From contig NZ_BOPA01000019.1 of the NCBI RefSeq assembly GCF_016863515.1, forward strand, positions 124,001 to 188,000: a stretch of 64,000 nucleotides of DNA. Direction: 5' to 3'. This DNA comes from Micromonospora gifhornensis (GTDB lineage: Bacteria; Actinomycetota; Actinomycetes; Mycobacteriales; Micromonosporaceae). A program made the translations under genes and the position numbers. Below are positions 35,027 to 43,225 of the stretch, in pieces. Under the pieces are notes generated by a model. The model ran no database searches and was not told the DNA's origin. It saw only the letters and a program-made list of their open reading frames with translations. Positions within the stretch are counted from its first letter, which is position 1. Every line of letters begins with the position of its first letter.

Positions 35027-36244
35027 ATGACGCATCGCATCGTCGTCCTCGGTGCCGGATACGCCGGAGCGACCGTCGCCGGTCGCCTCGCCCGGCGACT
35101 GCACCCCGACCAGACCGAGATCACCGTCGTCGACGCGTCCGCCGATTTCGTCGAGCGGGTCCGCCTGCACGAGTTCGCCGCCGGGTCGGAACTCAAGCGT
35201 CGTGCGCTGCGCGACGTCTACGCGGGCACCGGCGTGCAGGTACGACTGGCGCGGGTGACCGGCATCGACGTCGAGGCCAGGACCGTCGCGCTGACCGGTG
35301 CCGACGGGCCCGACGAGATCGGCTACGACACGCTCGTGTACGCCCTCGGCAGCGCCTCCGCCGATCACGGTGTCCCCGGCGTCGCCGAGCACGCGTACGA
35401 CGTCGGCAGCGCCCGGTCCGCGTTGCGGTTGCGCGAACGCCTGACCGACCTCGGCGCGGGCGGCAGCGTCCTGGTCGTCGGCGGAGGACTCACCGGCCTC
35501 GAAGCGGCCACCGAGATCGCCGAGGCCCGACCCGACCTCGTGGTCGCGATCGCCACCCGTGGCGGCCTCGGCGACTGGCTCGACGTGCGGGCCGGCCAGT
35601 ACCTGCGGGAGGTGTGCGACCGGCTCGACATCATCGTCCACGAGCACACCGACGTCAGCCGCGTCGAGACGACCGGCGTCGTCACCGGCACCGGCGAGGT
35701 CATCGGTGCCGAGGTGACCGTCTGGTCCGCCGGCTTCGCCGTGTCGTCCCTCGCTGCAACGACGGGCTTGCAGGTCGCACCGACCGGGCAGATCGTCGTG
35801 GACGCCACGATGCGCTCGGTGTCGCACCCCGACGTGTACGCGGTCGGCGACGCCGCCCTCGCCGAGGGACCGGGCGGCAAGCCGTTGCGGATGTCCTGCG
35901 CCACCGGAATCCCGACGGGCTGGCAGGCGGCCGACGCCATCGTCGCCCGACTGACCGGGCGACCGGTGCGCAGGATCCCGATCCGCTACTTCAACCAGTG
36001 CATCAGCCTCGGCCGACGCGACGGCATCATCCAGACGGTGACCGCCGACGACCGGGCCAAGGCGACGCACCTGCGGGGCCGGCTGGCGGCCCGCTACAAG
36101 GAGATCGTCTGCCGGGGCGCTGCCTGGGCGGTGTTCCACCCGACGCTGCTGGTGCCCTTCCGGCGTCGCCGCATCACCAGCCCGGCGACCACCGTCGAGC
36201 GCCACGCGCGTTCGGTCAGGTCCGATGTCGGGGGCGGCCACTAG
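35027..36244 (+). CDS. FAD/NAD(P)-dependent oxidoreductase (NDH-2-like)
   Basis: A 405-aa flavoprotein of the type II NADH dehydrogenase/ferredoxin reductase fold. FAD binding is seen in VVLGAGYAGATVAGRLAR, NAD(P)H binding in VLVVGGGLTGLEAATEIAE, and the second FAD motif in VYAVGDAA. A basic C-terminal stretch (RLAARYKEIVCRGAAW...RRRR) could bind the membrane surface. Being next to the ECF41 sigma factor it is the likely regulated target. TGTCAG at 34932 resembles the -35 of ECF41 promoters (TGTCACA), but no matching -10 is seen. Confidence 0.9.
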   Translation: MTHRIVVLGAGYAGATVAGRLARRLHPDQTEITVVDASADFVERVRLHEFAAGSELKRRALRDVYAGTGVQVRLARVTGIDVEARTVALTGADGPDEIGYDTLVYALGSASADHGVPGVAEHAYDVGSARSALRLRERLTDLGAGGSVLVVGGGLTGLEAATEIAEARPDLVVAIATRGGLGDWLDVRAGQYLREVCDRLDIIVHEHTDVSRVETTGVVTGTGEVIGAEVTVWSAGFAVSSLAATTGLQVAPTGQIVVDATMRSVSHPDVYAVGDAALAEGPGGKPLRMSCATGIPTGWQAADAIVARLTGRPVRRIPIRYFNQCISLGRRDGIIQTVTADDRAKATHLRGRLAARYKEIVCRGAAWAVFHPTLLVPFRRRRITSPATTVERHARSVRSDVGGGH

Positions 36245-36253
36245 AGTCCCCGT

Positions 36254-36778
36254 ATGGCCGATGGTGAGCTGCCGGAGCACGCGCGGCGCCGGCAGCTGAT
36301 CCACCGGTACGTCGACCGGAAGGTGGTCTGGCGAGCCCGGATCTACGCTGCGGTGTTCGTGGTGACGCTTGTCGTCACCCTCGTCGACGCGGTGATCGCC
36401 GGCGGCTGGACGTGGCTTCGGGCGCTGGTCGGGATCGTTGCCGGAGTCTTCGTCGGCGTCGCGGCGAGCCGGATGACGCGCCTGCGGTGGGACGGCTTCG
36501 AGAAGCGGGTGGTCGGCAGGATCGACGCGATCGGCATCGTCGTACTGGCCTGCTATCTCGCGTTCAGCTTCCTGCGGGCCCGCATCGTCGGCCTGTGGGT
36601 GCCGGCCTCGCAGGTGGCGGCAACGAGCATGGGCCTGCTGAGCGGGGCGATGCTCGGGCAGATCCTCGGCATCCGCCGAGGGCTGCGCCTGCTGGGCCGC
36701 CGCCTGCTCGCCCAGCCCACTGGTACGACGGCGACCGGGCCACCGGCCGACGGAGATCATGACCGTGACCACACGTGA
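36254..36778 (+). CDS. small multi-pass membrane protein
   Basis: A 174-aa protein with four hydrophobic helices: YAAVFVVTLVVTLVDAVIAGG, ALVGIVAGVFVGVAAS, AIGIVVLACYLAFSFL and one near ATSMGLLSGAMLGQILG, with basic loops and an acidic His/Asp tail. ATG 36254 is preceded by TAGAGT at 6 nt; that box overlaps the stop of the upstream oxidoreductase and suggests a separate leaderless transcript. Family not recognised. Confidence 0.7.
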   Translation: MADGELPEHARRRQLIHRYVDRKVVWRARIYAAVFVVTLVVTLVDAVIAGGWTWLRALVGIVAGVFVGVAASRMTRLRWDGFEKRVVGRIDAIGIVVLACYLAFSFLRARIVGLWVPASQVAATSMGLLSGAMLGQILGIRRGLRLLGRRLLAQPTGTTATGPPADGDHDRDHT

Positions 36779-36791
36779 TGAGGCGGGCTGA

Positions 36792-37340
36792 ATGGCACCT
36801 CTGCGGTACTCCATAAACATCACAGTGGACGGCTGCTGCGATCACCTCACGGTCACACCGGACGAGGACCTGCATCGGCACCACATCGGGAACCTCGCCC
36901 GGGCCGATGCGCTCCTCTTCGGCCGGGTGTTGTACGAGATGATGGAGGAGGCGTGGCGGCCGTCCGCGTCGGAGGTGTCGAGACCCGACTGGATGGAACC
37001 CTTCGCCCGGACGATCGACGCGGCGAAGAAGTACGTCGTGTCGAGCACCCTGGAGCAGGTCGACTGGAACGCCGAACTGGTGCAGGGCGACCTGGGCAAG
37101 GCCGTCGAGCAGATCAAGCGCGAGTCGCGCACCGGTGTGTTCGTCTCCGGCGTGCAGCTTCCACTGGCGTTGGCCGAGCTGGGCTTGATCGACGAGTACG
37201 AGTTCGTGGTGCATCCCCGGATCGCGGGGCGCGGACCGCGACTGTTCGAGGGGCTGTCGAGGCACGTCGACCTGAAGCTCGTGAACCGGTTCGAGTTGGC
37301 CTCAGGCGCCTCGGTGATGCAGTACGCGCCGACCAGCTGA
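36792..37340 (+). CDS. dihydrofolate reductase family protein (RibD C-terminal domain)
   Basis: A 182-aa protein with the RibD/DHFR-like fold. Landmarks are YSINITVDGCCDH at the start, ADALLFGRVLYEMM, the FVSGVQLPLALAELGLIDEYEF core and a VHPRIAGRGPRLFEGL nucleotide loop. Such stand-alone actinobacterial proteins are NADPH-dependent reductases of unknown substrate. It begins 13 bp after the membrane protein gene and may share its transcript. Confidence 0.87.
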   Translation: MAPLRYSINITVDGCCDHLTVTPDEDLHRHHIGNLARADALLFGRVLYEMMEEAWRPSASEVSRPDWMEPFARTIDAAKKYVVSSTLEQVDWNAELVQGDLGKAVEQIKRESRTGVFVSGVQLPLALAELGLIDEYEFVVHPRIAGRGPRLFEGLSRHVDLKLVNRFELASGASVMQYAPTS

Positions 37341-37441
37341 CCCGCGTCACCCATCGCCGCCCACGACGACAGCACCCCGGCCAGGCATCCGTGCCCGGCC
37401 GGGTCGGCGGAACGTGGCCGGGTGGTGTGCTCGGCCGAGGG

Positions 37442-37630
37442 TCAGTGCCGTCTGGCCAGGTCGAGGAACGACCGCCAGGCGGCCGGCTCGAAGGCGAGCA
37501 CCGGCCCGGCCGGGTCCTTGCTGTCGCGCACCGCCACCACACCCACCAGGTTGTCGGCCACCTCGACACAGTCACCGCCGCTGGTGCCGCTGCGGGTCGC
37601 CTTTCGCCAACGGGCGTTACTGAGGTCCAT
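37442..37630 (-). CDS. DUF397 protein
   Basis: A 62-aa member of the DUF397 family: LSNARWRKATRSGTSGGDCVEVAD, then VRDSKDP and a final FEPAAWRSFLDLAR. These small proteins accompany XRE-DUF5753 regulators in actinobacteria and are thought to form regulatory or toxin-antitoxin-like pairs that affect development. ATG 37630 lies inside the last codons of the XRE gene, so the two are translationally coupled; ATG 37642 is an alternative start. Confidence 0.93.
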   Translation of the reverse strand: MDLSNARWRKATRSGTSGGDCVEVADNLVGVVAVRDSKDPAGPVLAFEPAAWRSFLDLARRH

Positions 37631-38396
37631 GTTGGCTCTCAACTTCCTTGATCAGGGCTACCGAGAGGTCTTCGGGGAGGGCGACGCCGCGCACGCATTC
37701 CCATCTGGCCAGCAGTGTAGACAGGCGGTCCTCAGTGTCGGCGGCCTCGCCGCCGAGCTGGCTTTCCAGGTGTCCGACCCAGGTGCCGTCAGAGAGCCGG
37801 GCCAGCAGAACTGGCCCTGACAGGCCGACGTGCAGGCCCGCGCGGGACGGGATGATGTGGATGTGAACGTGCGGCAACTCGGCCACCCGCAGCAGGTGGG
37901 CGAGTTGCTCGGCCATGATGGCGTCGGTGCGGCGTAGGGCCGCCTCGTCGGTCACCGCGACGATCTGCGGTGGACGTTCACGCTTGAGGATTTCCTGGCG
38001 CTCCATCCGGGCCGCCACCTGCTGCTCGATCTCCTGCTCCGGCCGGGTGTCATCGAAGCGGAGCACCGCGCGGGCGTAGTTCTCGGTCTGGAGCAGGCCG
38101 GGAATCAACGTTGGATGAAAGCATCGCAGTTGCTTTGCGGCGCGTTCGGCTTTCAGCCAGGGCATGAACCAGGCGGGCTGAGCGTCCTGCTGGGCGGTGC
38201 GCAGGAGGGATTCGAAGAGGCCGCCGGTTTCCAGGATCTCGTCCGCGCGGCGGGCGTACGGCAGGTCGATCGGGCGGGTGCCGGTCTCCACGGCGGAGAC
38301 GGTGGAGGCCGAGTAGTTGGTGCGCTTGCCGAACTCCTCCTGGTTCATGCCGGCCAGGGCCCGCTGCTTGCGTAACTGGACGCGGATCAGATCCAC
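37617..38396 (-). CDS. XRE-family regulator with DUF5753 domain
   Basis: A 259-aa regulator: N-terminal helix-turn-helix (LRKQRALAGMNQEEFGKRTNY, SASTVSAVETG) followed by the DUF5753 sensor-like domain from about residue 90 (LIPGLLQTENYARAVL, VHIHIIPSRAGLHVGLSGPV). GTG 38396 is preferred since GGAAGGTGAG sits about 6 nt before it; GTG 38414 is possible. It overlaps the DUF397 gene downstream and is divergent from a broken zinc-ribbon gene, the layout often seen for this pair in Micromonosporaceae. Confidence 0.9.
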   Translation of the reverse strand: MDLIRVQLRKQRALAGMNQEEFGKRTNYSASTVSAVETGTRPIDLPYARRADEILETGGLFESLLRTAQQDAQPAWFMPWLKAERAAKQLRCFHPTLIPGLLQTENYARAVLRFDDTRPEQEIEQQVAARMERQEILKRERPPQIVAVTDEAALRRTDAIMAEQLAHLLRVAELPHVHIHIIPSRAGLHVGLSGPVLLARLSDGTWVGHLESQLGGEAADTEDRLSTLLARWECVRGVALPEDLSVALIKEVESQHGPQ

Positions 38397-38711
38397 GCTC
38401 TGCTCACCTTCCACCGCACCTCCAGGAGTCTCATCAAGATCGCCAAGGGTTGCCGAGTGGCTGCCAAGATCCACGGAGTGCCACCGTGGTCAGGCTCGAT
38501 GTGTTCCGAGCGTAGTGCTGCGGTCAGCAGACTGTCACGTAAGCGGATCCGCTCCCATCCAGACAGGGACGGGGCGGGTTCTGCACCGGGGCCGCCCTCG
38601 CGCTTCCCCCGCGTCGGGGCGGCCCCGGGTCTTGTCACTCGCTGTGGGTGCGTTTCTTGCTGCTACCGCGACAAGAAACGTACCCAAACTGTCTTTTGTG
38701 GGAGGTCGACC

Positions 38712-39064
38712 ATGCCGGTCGCCGGGGCTCGCTGCCCGACCGCGTCGCTGCCGCGCCGCCACGCCCGCACCCGCCGCCCGACGACGCCACCTGAGGTGGC
38801 GGGGGAAGGGGGACCGCCGGTGATCAGTACGCGGTTGCCCACGCCGGGCCGAGGTCCGTACCCGCAACGTCCCGGCGCGGTCGGCTCCGACCCGCCACAC
38901 ACACCGCTGCGTCCGATGTGGTGCTGCCGGGCCTGCGGGCAGCCGTGGCCGTGCGCGACCTCTACCACCTCAACCCGCACGACGGCCCGGACCCGAAGAC
39001 GCTGTTCGACCGGTTCCTCGCCTGGGGGCGGCCTCGCCGGCGGAGGTCGGAAGTGAGTCGATGA
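38712..39064 (+). pseudogene. broken small zinc-ribbon protein gene
   Basis: ATG 38712 follows GGAGG at 6 nt. The first frame encodes HTPLRPMWCCRACGQPWPCA, a Cys-rich motif of a small actinobacterial family. In intact relatives, as I recall them, a helical segment follows and the protein ends in LNPHDGPDPxxLFDRFLAW. Here that ending (DLYHLNPHDGPDPKTLFDRF) is encoded directly after the Cys motif but two bases out of frame, from 38957 to the TGA at 39062. So an internal deletion with frameshift has removed about 30 codons. The intact first frame would otherwise run to 39056 as nonsense. Confidence 0.7.
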
Positions 39065-39560
39065 CCAGGCGTTCGACGTCGGCCCAGGTGGGTGTGGGGC
39101 GACCGTAGTCGGGGACCGGGCGGCGCTGGGGGCCGAAGAAGTACTGGTGGGCGACGGCTCCCCGGATCGCGGCGTGCACCTCGGGATGGTCGTCGACGAA
39201 GTGGGTGAGGGCCAGGTCGAGGCAGTGTTGCCGCTTGTCGGCGCGGGCCCGGCAGAACCGTACCTGTGCGGGGTCGACGCCGCTGCGCCGGTGGAAGTCG
39301 TGGGCGGCCAGCCAGCGCAGAGTGCGGGCCTGCACGCGCGGGCCGCACTTGGAGACCAGCCAGACCCGGCCGTCGAAGCGGGGGACCAGGCGGGCGATGG
39401 TCTGCACCGCACCGGGTACCTCGGGGGTTGCCAGCATGGTCGCCTCGTCGCCGCTGAAGAAGGCGGTGTCGTCGCCGCTCGGGTGGGCGGAGCCGTCGAT
39501 GATGACTCGGCCGATGTCGATGCCGAGTCGGGGAATGTCCTCGTTCACGTCACCAAGCAT
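38970..39560 (-). CDS. HAD-like protein, uncharacterised
   Basis: A 196-aa protein with HAD-fold features: LGIDIGRVIIDG at the start (Asp in motif I, though the second Asp is replaced), WLVSKCG as motif II and THFVDDHPEVHAAIRG with a DD pair as motif IV. The missing second Asp of motif I questions phosphatase activity. ATG 39560 is used. Its C-terminus overlaps the end of the broken zinc-ribbon gene on the other strand by 95 bp. Divergent from a LysR gene. Confidence 0.75.
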   Translation of the reverse strand: MLGDVNEDIPRLGIDIGRVIIDGSAHPSGDDTAFFSGDEATMLATPEVPGAVQTIARLVPRFDGRVWLVSKCGPRVQARTLRWLAAHDFHRRSGVDPAQVRFCRARADKRQHCLDLALTHFVDDHPEVHAAIRGAVAHQYFFGPQRRPVPDYGRPTPTWADVERLVIDSLPTSAGEAAPRRGTGRTASSGPGRRAG

Positions 39561-39580
39561 CGAGCCGGATGGGCGTACGC

Positions 39581-39610
39581 AGAACTATTGTTCTGTCGGT
39601 GATCTATAGT
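39581..39610 (+). promoter_or_regulatory. LysR-type operator and -10 box
   Basis: AGAAC-TATT-GTTCT (39581-39594) is a perfect 5-bp-arm palindrome of the T-N11-A kind bound by LysR proteins. TATAGT (39605-39610) lies 8 nt before the LysR start codon and looks like its -10 box. The 58-bp gap also carries the promoter of the HAD-like gene, fitting divergent regulation. Confidence 0.65.
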
Positions 39611-39618
39611 CCTGGGTT

Positions 39619-40575
39619 ATGGCTGGTCGGGAGTTGCTGGAGGCCGACGCGCTCCGCTGTTTCGCGGTCTTCGCCGAGCACCGCAACTTCACCGCCGCCG
39701 CGGCGGCACTGCACATCAGCCAACCCGCCCTGCACGTGAAGATCCGTAAGCTGGCGGCGGCCCTCGACGTCGACCTGTACCAGCGCGACGGACGGCGGCT
39801 GACCCTGACCGCCGCCGGTGAACGCCTCGCCGCGTACGCGCTGGACTCGCGGCGGCGGGCCGACGAGTTCCTCCGGGAGCTGCACCACGAGTCGACTCCC
39901 ACGCTGACCGTCGCGGCCGGTCGGGGCGCGCTGCGCTGGGTGGTCGGCGAGGCGATCCGGCAGATCGGACGGCAGGGCTACCGGGTCCACGTGATCACCG
40001 CTGACCGCGATGCCGCGCTCGCAGCCCTGCACGCAGGCCAGGCCGACCTGGCGGTCATCGCCCACGACCCGCCGACGCGGCAGGTCGAGGCGGTCCAGAT
40101 CGCCGCGTACCGGCAGGTGCTCGTGCTCGACGAGCGGCACCCGCTCGCCGAGCGTCGGCAGGTCCGGCTGCGCGACCTCGACGGCCTCGACCTGGTGGTA
40201 CCCCCGGCCAACCGGCCGCACCGGCGGGCACTGGACCGGGCGCTGCTCGACGCGGGCGTACGGTGGCAGGCCGCCGCCGAGGTCGACGGCTGGGACCTGC
40301 TGGTGCACCTGGCCGGACTGGGCGTCGGGGCCACCGTCGTCAACGGCTGCGTCGGGCTGCCCGACGGTCTGCGCGCGGTGCCGATCGACGGCCTGCCGAA
40401 GGTCCGCTACTGGGCCACCTGGCGGCAACCGCGAGCCCATCTGGTCCGCGACTTCCTCAGCCAGTTCCCGCCGCCCGGCGGCACCGGCCGGGCCGGGCTG
40501 TCCCCGCCCGTCGACACCGGCCGGGCCGGGGTGTCCCCGGCCGGCGGGACCGACCGGGCCGGTGCGCCCCGATGA
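39619..40575 (+). CDS. LysR-family transcriptional regulator
   Basis: A 318-aa regulator. The N-terminal winged helix is clear (LRCFAVFAEHRNFTAAAAALHISQPALHVKIRKLAAAL), followed by a short linker helix and a substrate-binding domain (TLTVAAGRGALRW to about residue 285). The last 30 residues are an odd Gly/Pro/Arg tail with three TGRAG/TDRAG units. The gene it controls is probably the divergent HAD-like gene or itself. The stop overlaps the kptA start as ATGA. Confidence 0.9.
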   Translation: MAGRELLEADALRCFAVFAEHRNFTAAAAALHISQPALHVKIRKLAAALDVDLYQRDGRRLTLTAAGERLAAYALDSRRRADEFLRELHHESTPTLTVAAGRGALRWVVGEAIRQIGRQGYRVHVITADRDAALAALHAGQADLAVIAHDPPTRQVEAVQIAAYRQVLVLDERHPLAERRQVRLRDLDGLDLVVPPANRPHRRALDRALLDAGVRWQAAAEVDGWDLLVHLAGLGVGATVVNGCVGLPDGLRAVPIDGLPKVRYWATWRQPRAHLVRDFLSQFPPPGGTGRAGLSPPVDTGRAGVSPAGGTDRAGAPR

Positions 40576-41111
40576 CCGACCGGCTCACCTCGACAAGCAA
40601 GATCCTGTCGTACGTGCTGCGGCATCGGCCGGACGCGGTCGGGGTCACCCTCGACGAGGCGGGCTGGGTGCCGGTGGACGTGCTGCTCGCCGCGTTGGCC
40701 CGGCACGGGCGGCCGGTCACCCCCGCGGTGCTCGACCGGCTGGTCGACGGCACCGACAAGCAGCGGTTCGAGGTCCGCGAGGGCCGGATCCGAGCCGCCC
40801 AGGGCCACAGCATCCCGGTCGACCTGCAACTCGCGCCGGCGGTGCCCCCGGCGGTGCTCTACCACGGCACGGTGGCCCGATTCCTGCCCGGCATCCGCGT
40901 CGACGGGCTCACGGCGGGTGGGCGTACCCATGTGCATCTGTCGTCCGACCTGGACACCGCCGCGCGGGTCGGTGCCCGACGCGGCAGGCCGGTCGTGCTG
41001 CGTATCGACGCCGTCGGGATGCACGTCGCCGGCCTTGTCCTCCACCGGGCCGCCAACGGCGTCTGGCTGACCCGCCACGTGCCGCCGCGGTTCATCACCC
41101 TGCCGAGCTGA
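40572..41111 (+). CDS. kptA: RNA 2'-phosphotransferase KptA
   Basis: A 179-aa Tpt1/KptA family protein that would transfer a 2'-phosphate from RNA to NAD+. Conserved features: STSKILSYVLRHRPDAVGV at the start (Arg-His-Arg), the winged-helix half, LYHGTVARFLPGIRVDGL with the His-Gly-Thr motif, HLSSD, and RIDAVGMHVAG. The bacterial role is uncertain, since most bacteria lack tRNA ligation; RNA or ADP-ribose metabolism has been suggested. It is cotranslated with the LysR regulator. Confidence 0.92.
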   Translation: MTDRLTSTSKILSYVLRHRPDAVGVTLDEAGWVPVDVLLAALARHGRPVTPAVLDRLVDGTDKQRFEVREGRIRAAQGHSIPVDLQLAPAVPPAVLYHGTVARFLPGIRVDGLTAGGRTHVHLSSDLDTAARVGARRGRPVVLRIDAVGMHVAGLVLHRAANGVWLTRHVPPRFITLPS

Positions 41112-41166
41112 CGCCGACTCGGCATCGTCGTGCCTCAGCGCGGCAAGGCATCCATGACCCTTGATA

Positions 41167-41180
41167 TGTTATCGCTCACA
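41167..41180. promoter_or_regulatory. lac-type operator TGTTATCGCTCACA
   Basis: The reverse complement reads TGTGAGCGATAACA, almost the core of the E. coli lac operator, and the site is a near-palindrome of the LacI/GalR type. It lies 266 bp upstream of the esterase start in a 334-bp gap with no other gene. TTGATA at 41161 overlaps its left side. A LacI-family sugar repressor is the expected ligand; none is encoded nearby. Confidence 0.6.
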
Positions 41181-41445
41181 CGATACCGTCCGAGCGGGAG
41201 CCGGGCACACGCTTGACGCGCCCAGAGCCGGTCCGGGATTCCGGCGAGTGGGCGAAACCGCGACGCCGACCGACGGGCGACGCGGATCCCGACCGGGCGC
41301 CACCGAATGAATCACGGCCGCCCCGGGGTCCGCAGTGGGCACGTCCGTGTCGGACGGGTACGCGGAGCAGGGCGAGCTCATCGACCACCACCAACGGTGC
41401 AGCGGCACCTTCCGCGCGTCCGGTGCGACGCGGAGACGGAGCAAC

Positions 41446-42786
41446 ATGATGGTGAGACCCAGATCGATCTTCGGGCCCGCCGCGATCGCGGCGCTGCTCG
41501 TGCTGAGCGTGGGCGGAGTGGCGCTGGCCACCGGCCCCACCGCGACGGCGTCGACCACCGACGTCGGCACCCTGGCGGCGACCGCGGGCTGCGGCCGCGC
41601 GCCGGGGCTCAACAGCGGCACGCACACGATCCAGAGCAACGGCAAGAGCCGCAGCTACATCCTGCGGATCCCGGCCAACTACAACAACAACCACCCGTAC
41701 CGGCTGGTGCTCGGCTTCCACTGGCGCGGCGGCTCGGCCGTCGACGTGGACACCGGGCAGACGGTGCAGCGGGACACCTGGTCGTACTACGGACTGCGGC
41801 AACTGGCCAACAACACCACCATCTTCGTGGCACCGCAGGGCCTCAACGCCGGCTGGGCCAACTCCGGCGGCGAGGACGTGACCTTCGTCGACGACCTGCT
41901 CCGGCAGGTGGAGGCGAACCTCTGCGTGGAGACCACGCAGCGCTTCGCACTCGGCTTCAGCTGGGGCGGCGGGATGAGCTACGCACTGGCCTGCGCCCGA
42001 CCCAACGTGTTCCGGGCGGTCGCGGTGTACGCCGGTGGCCTGATCAGCGGATGCAGTGGCGGCAACGGTCGGATCGCCTACTTCGGGGCGCACGGCATCC
42101 GGGACAACGTCCTCGGCATCTCCGGTGGCCGGTCGCTGCGCGACCGGTTCGTCAACAACAACGGGTGCACCCCGCAGAACCCGCCGGAGCCGGGACAGGG
42201 CAGCCTGACCCACCGCACCACCACCTACTCCGGCTGCGCGGCCGGCTACCCGGTGGTGTGGGCCGCCTTCGACGAGGGCCACATCGCCGCACCTCAGGAC
42301 GGCGCACCCGGTGACAGTGGTTCCCGGACCTGGCTGCCGGCGGAGACCTGGCGGTTCTTCACCCAGTTCGGCAGCAGCACCCCGCCGCCGACGGACCCGA
42401 CCACCCCGCCGCCGACGGACCCCACCACCCCGCCGCCGACGGACCCCACCACCCCGCCGCCGTCGGGTGGTGCCTGCCGCGTGGCGGTGGCCGTCAACGC
42501 CTGGAACAACGGTCTGACCCAGGACCTCACCATCACCAACACCGGTGGCAGCGCGATCAACGGCTGGTCGCTGGTGTTCACCCTGCCCGGCGGGCAGAAC
42601 ATCACCGGTGGCTGGAACGCCAGCTACTCGCCCACCTCCGGGCAGGTGACCGCCCGCAACGTGTCGTACAACGGCAGCATCGCCCCGGGTGCCTCGGTGA
42701 GCATCGGCTTCCAGGCCACCCACACCGGCAACTCGGCGAGACCGTCGTCGTACACGCTCAACGGCGCCACCTGCACCATCGCCTGA
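41446..42786 (+). CDS. secreted CE1-type esterase (PHB depolymerase family) with CBM2
   Basis: A 446-aa secreted enzyme. ATG 41446 after CGGAGACGGAG gives a signal peptide (SIFGPAAIAALLVLSVGG, cleavage near residue 36). The catalytic domain resembles feruloyl/acetylxylan esterases: HWRGGSAVD, nucleophile Ser172 in GFSWGGGM, late His279 in DEGHIAAP. Six or more Cys suggest disulfides. A linker of three TPPPTDPT units (312-340) leads to CBM2 (341-446) with Trp353, Trp374 and Trp390. It probably removes acyl groups from plant cell-wall xylan while bound to cellulose. A hairpin follows. Confidence 0.92.
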   Translation: MMVRPRSIFGPAAIAALLVLSVGGVALATGPTATASTTDVGTLAATAGCGRAPGLNSGTHTIQSNGKSRSYILRIPANYNNNHPYRLVLGFHWRGGSAVDVDTGQTVQRDTWSYYGLRQLANNTTIFVAPQGLNAGWANSGGEDVTFVDDLLRQVEANLCVETTQRFALGFSWGGGMSYALACARPNVFRAVAVYAGGLISGCSGGNGRIAYFGAHGIRDNVLGISGGRSLRDRFVNNNGCTPQNPPEPGQGSLTHRTTTYSGCAAGYPVVWAAFDEGHIAAPQDGAPGDSGSRTWLPAETWRFFTQFGSSTPPPTDPTTPPPTDPTTPPPTDPTTPPPSGGACRVAVAVNAWNNGLTQDLTITNTGGSAINGWSLVFTLPGGQNITGGWNASYSPTSGQVTARNVSYNGSIAPGASVSIGFQATHTGNSARPSSYTLNGATCTIA

Positions 42787-42804
42787 GTCACGCGCACACC
42801 TGAT

Positions 42805-42847
42805 CGGCGGTCCCCGGCCTCGCGTCAAGCGCGGCCGGGGACCGCCG
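42805..42847 (+). terminator. hairpin after the esterase gene
   Basis: A perfect 15-bp stem (42805-42819 with 42833-42847) with a 13-nt loop, 18 bp past the stop codon. Confidence 0.8.
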
Positions 42848-43002
42848 CCGTGCCGTGGCTCGGCGTGCGCGCAACCCGTGCTGGGCTTGGTGTGCCGCGC
42901 AACCCGGGCTGGGCGGGGGGTGCCCCTACAACAACGCCGAAGTTGCTGGGTGCGGGCCGGGTGGATACCGCAACATCGCCGAACTTGTCGGGCTTGGTCC
43001 AG

Positions 43003-43140
43003 CGGTGCGGGCCCGTGCGGACCGTGCGCCCGTGCGGCCCGTGCGCCCGTGCGGCCCGTGCGGCCCGTGCGGCCCGTGCGCCCGTGCGGCCCGTGCGGCC
43101 CGTGCGGCCGTGCGGCCGTGCGGCCGTGCGGACCGTGTGG
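43003..43140 (+). repeat. GTGCGGCCC nonamer array
   Basis: About 15 tandem copies of the 9-mer CCCGTGCGG and its shorter variant CCGTGCGG form a low-complexity block that is open in several reading frames (Pro-Val-Arg or Ala-Arg-Ala repeats), so the apparent ORFs are not genes. Upstream, the word CAACA(A/T)CGCCGAA(G/C)TTG occurs twice (about 42930 and 42971). Confidence 0.9.
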
Positions 43141-43172
43141 TGGCGTGCGACCGGTAACTGGGGATGCGTGTT

Positions 43173-43190
43173 TATGCTGAGGAGCGCATA
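43173..43190. promoter_or_regulatory. possible ARG box upstream of argJ
   Basis: TATGC-N8-GCATA is an 18-bp inverted repeat, the size of an arginine repressor site, 35 bp before the argJ start. The arms deviate from the usual TGAAT core, so assignment to ArgR is tentative. Confidence 0.45.
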
Positions 43191-43225
43191 CTCTTGCTGC
43201 TGAAGTCGATGAGGAGAGTCATCAG

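Noticed and set aside
38457..38711. Plus-strand ORF start upstream of the zinc-ribbon gene
   Set aside because: It lies over the promoter of the XRE gene; the ribosome site and recognisable protein begin at 38712.
42855..43203. Overlapping plus-strand ORFs rich in Pro-Val-Arg or Ala-Arg
   Set aside because: They come from the GTGCGGCCC nonamer array, are open in more than one frame and have no ribosome site or conserved domain.
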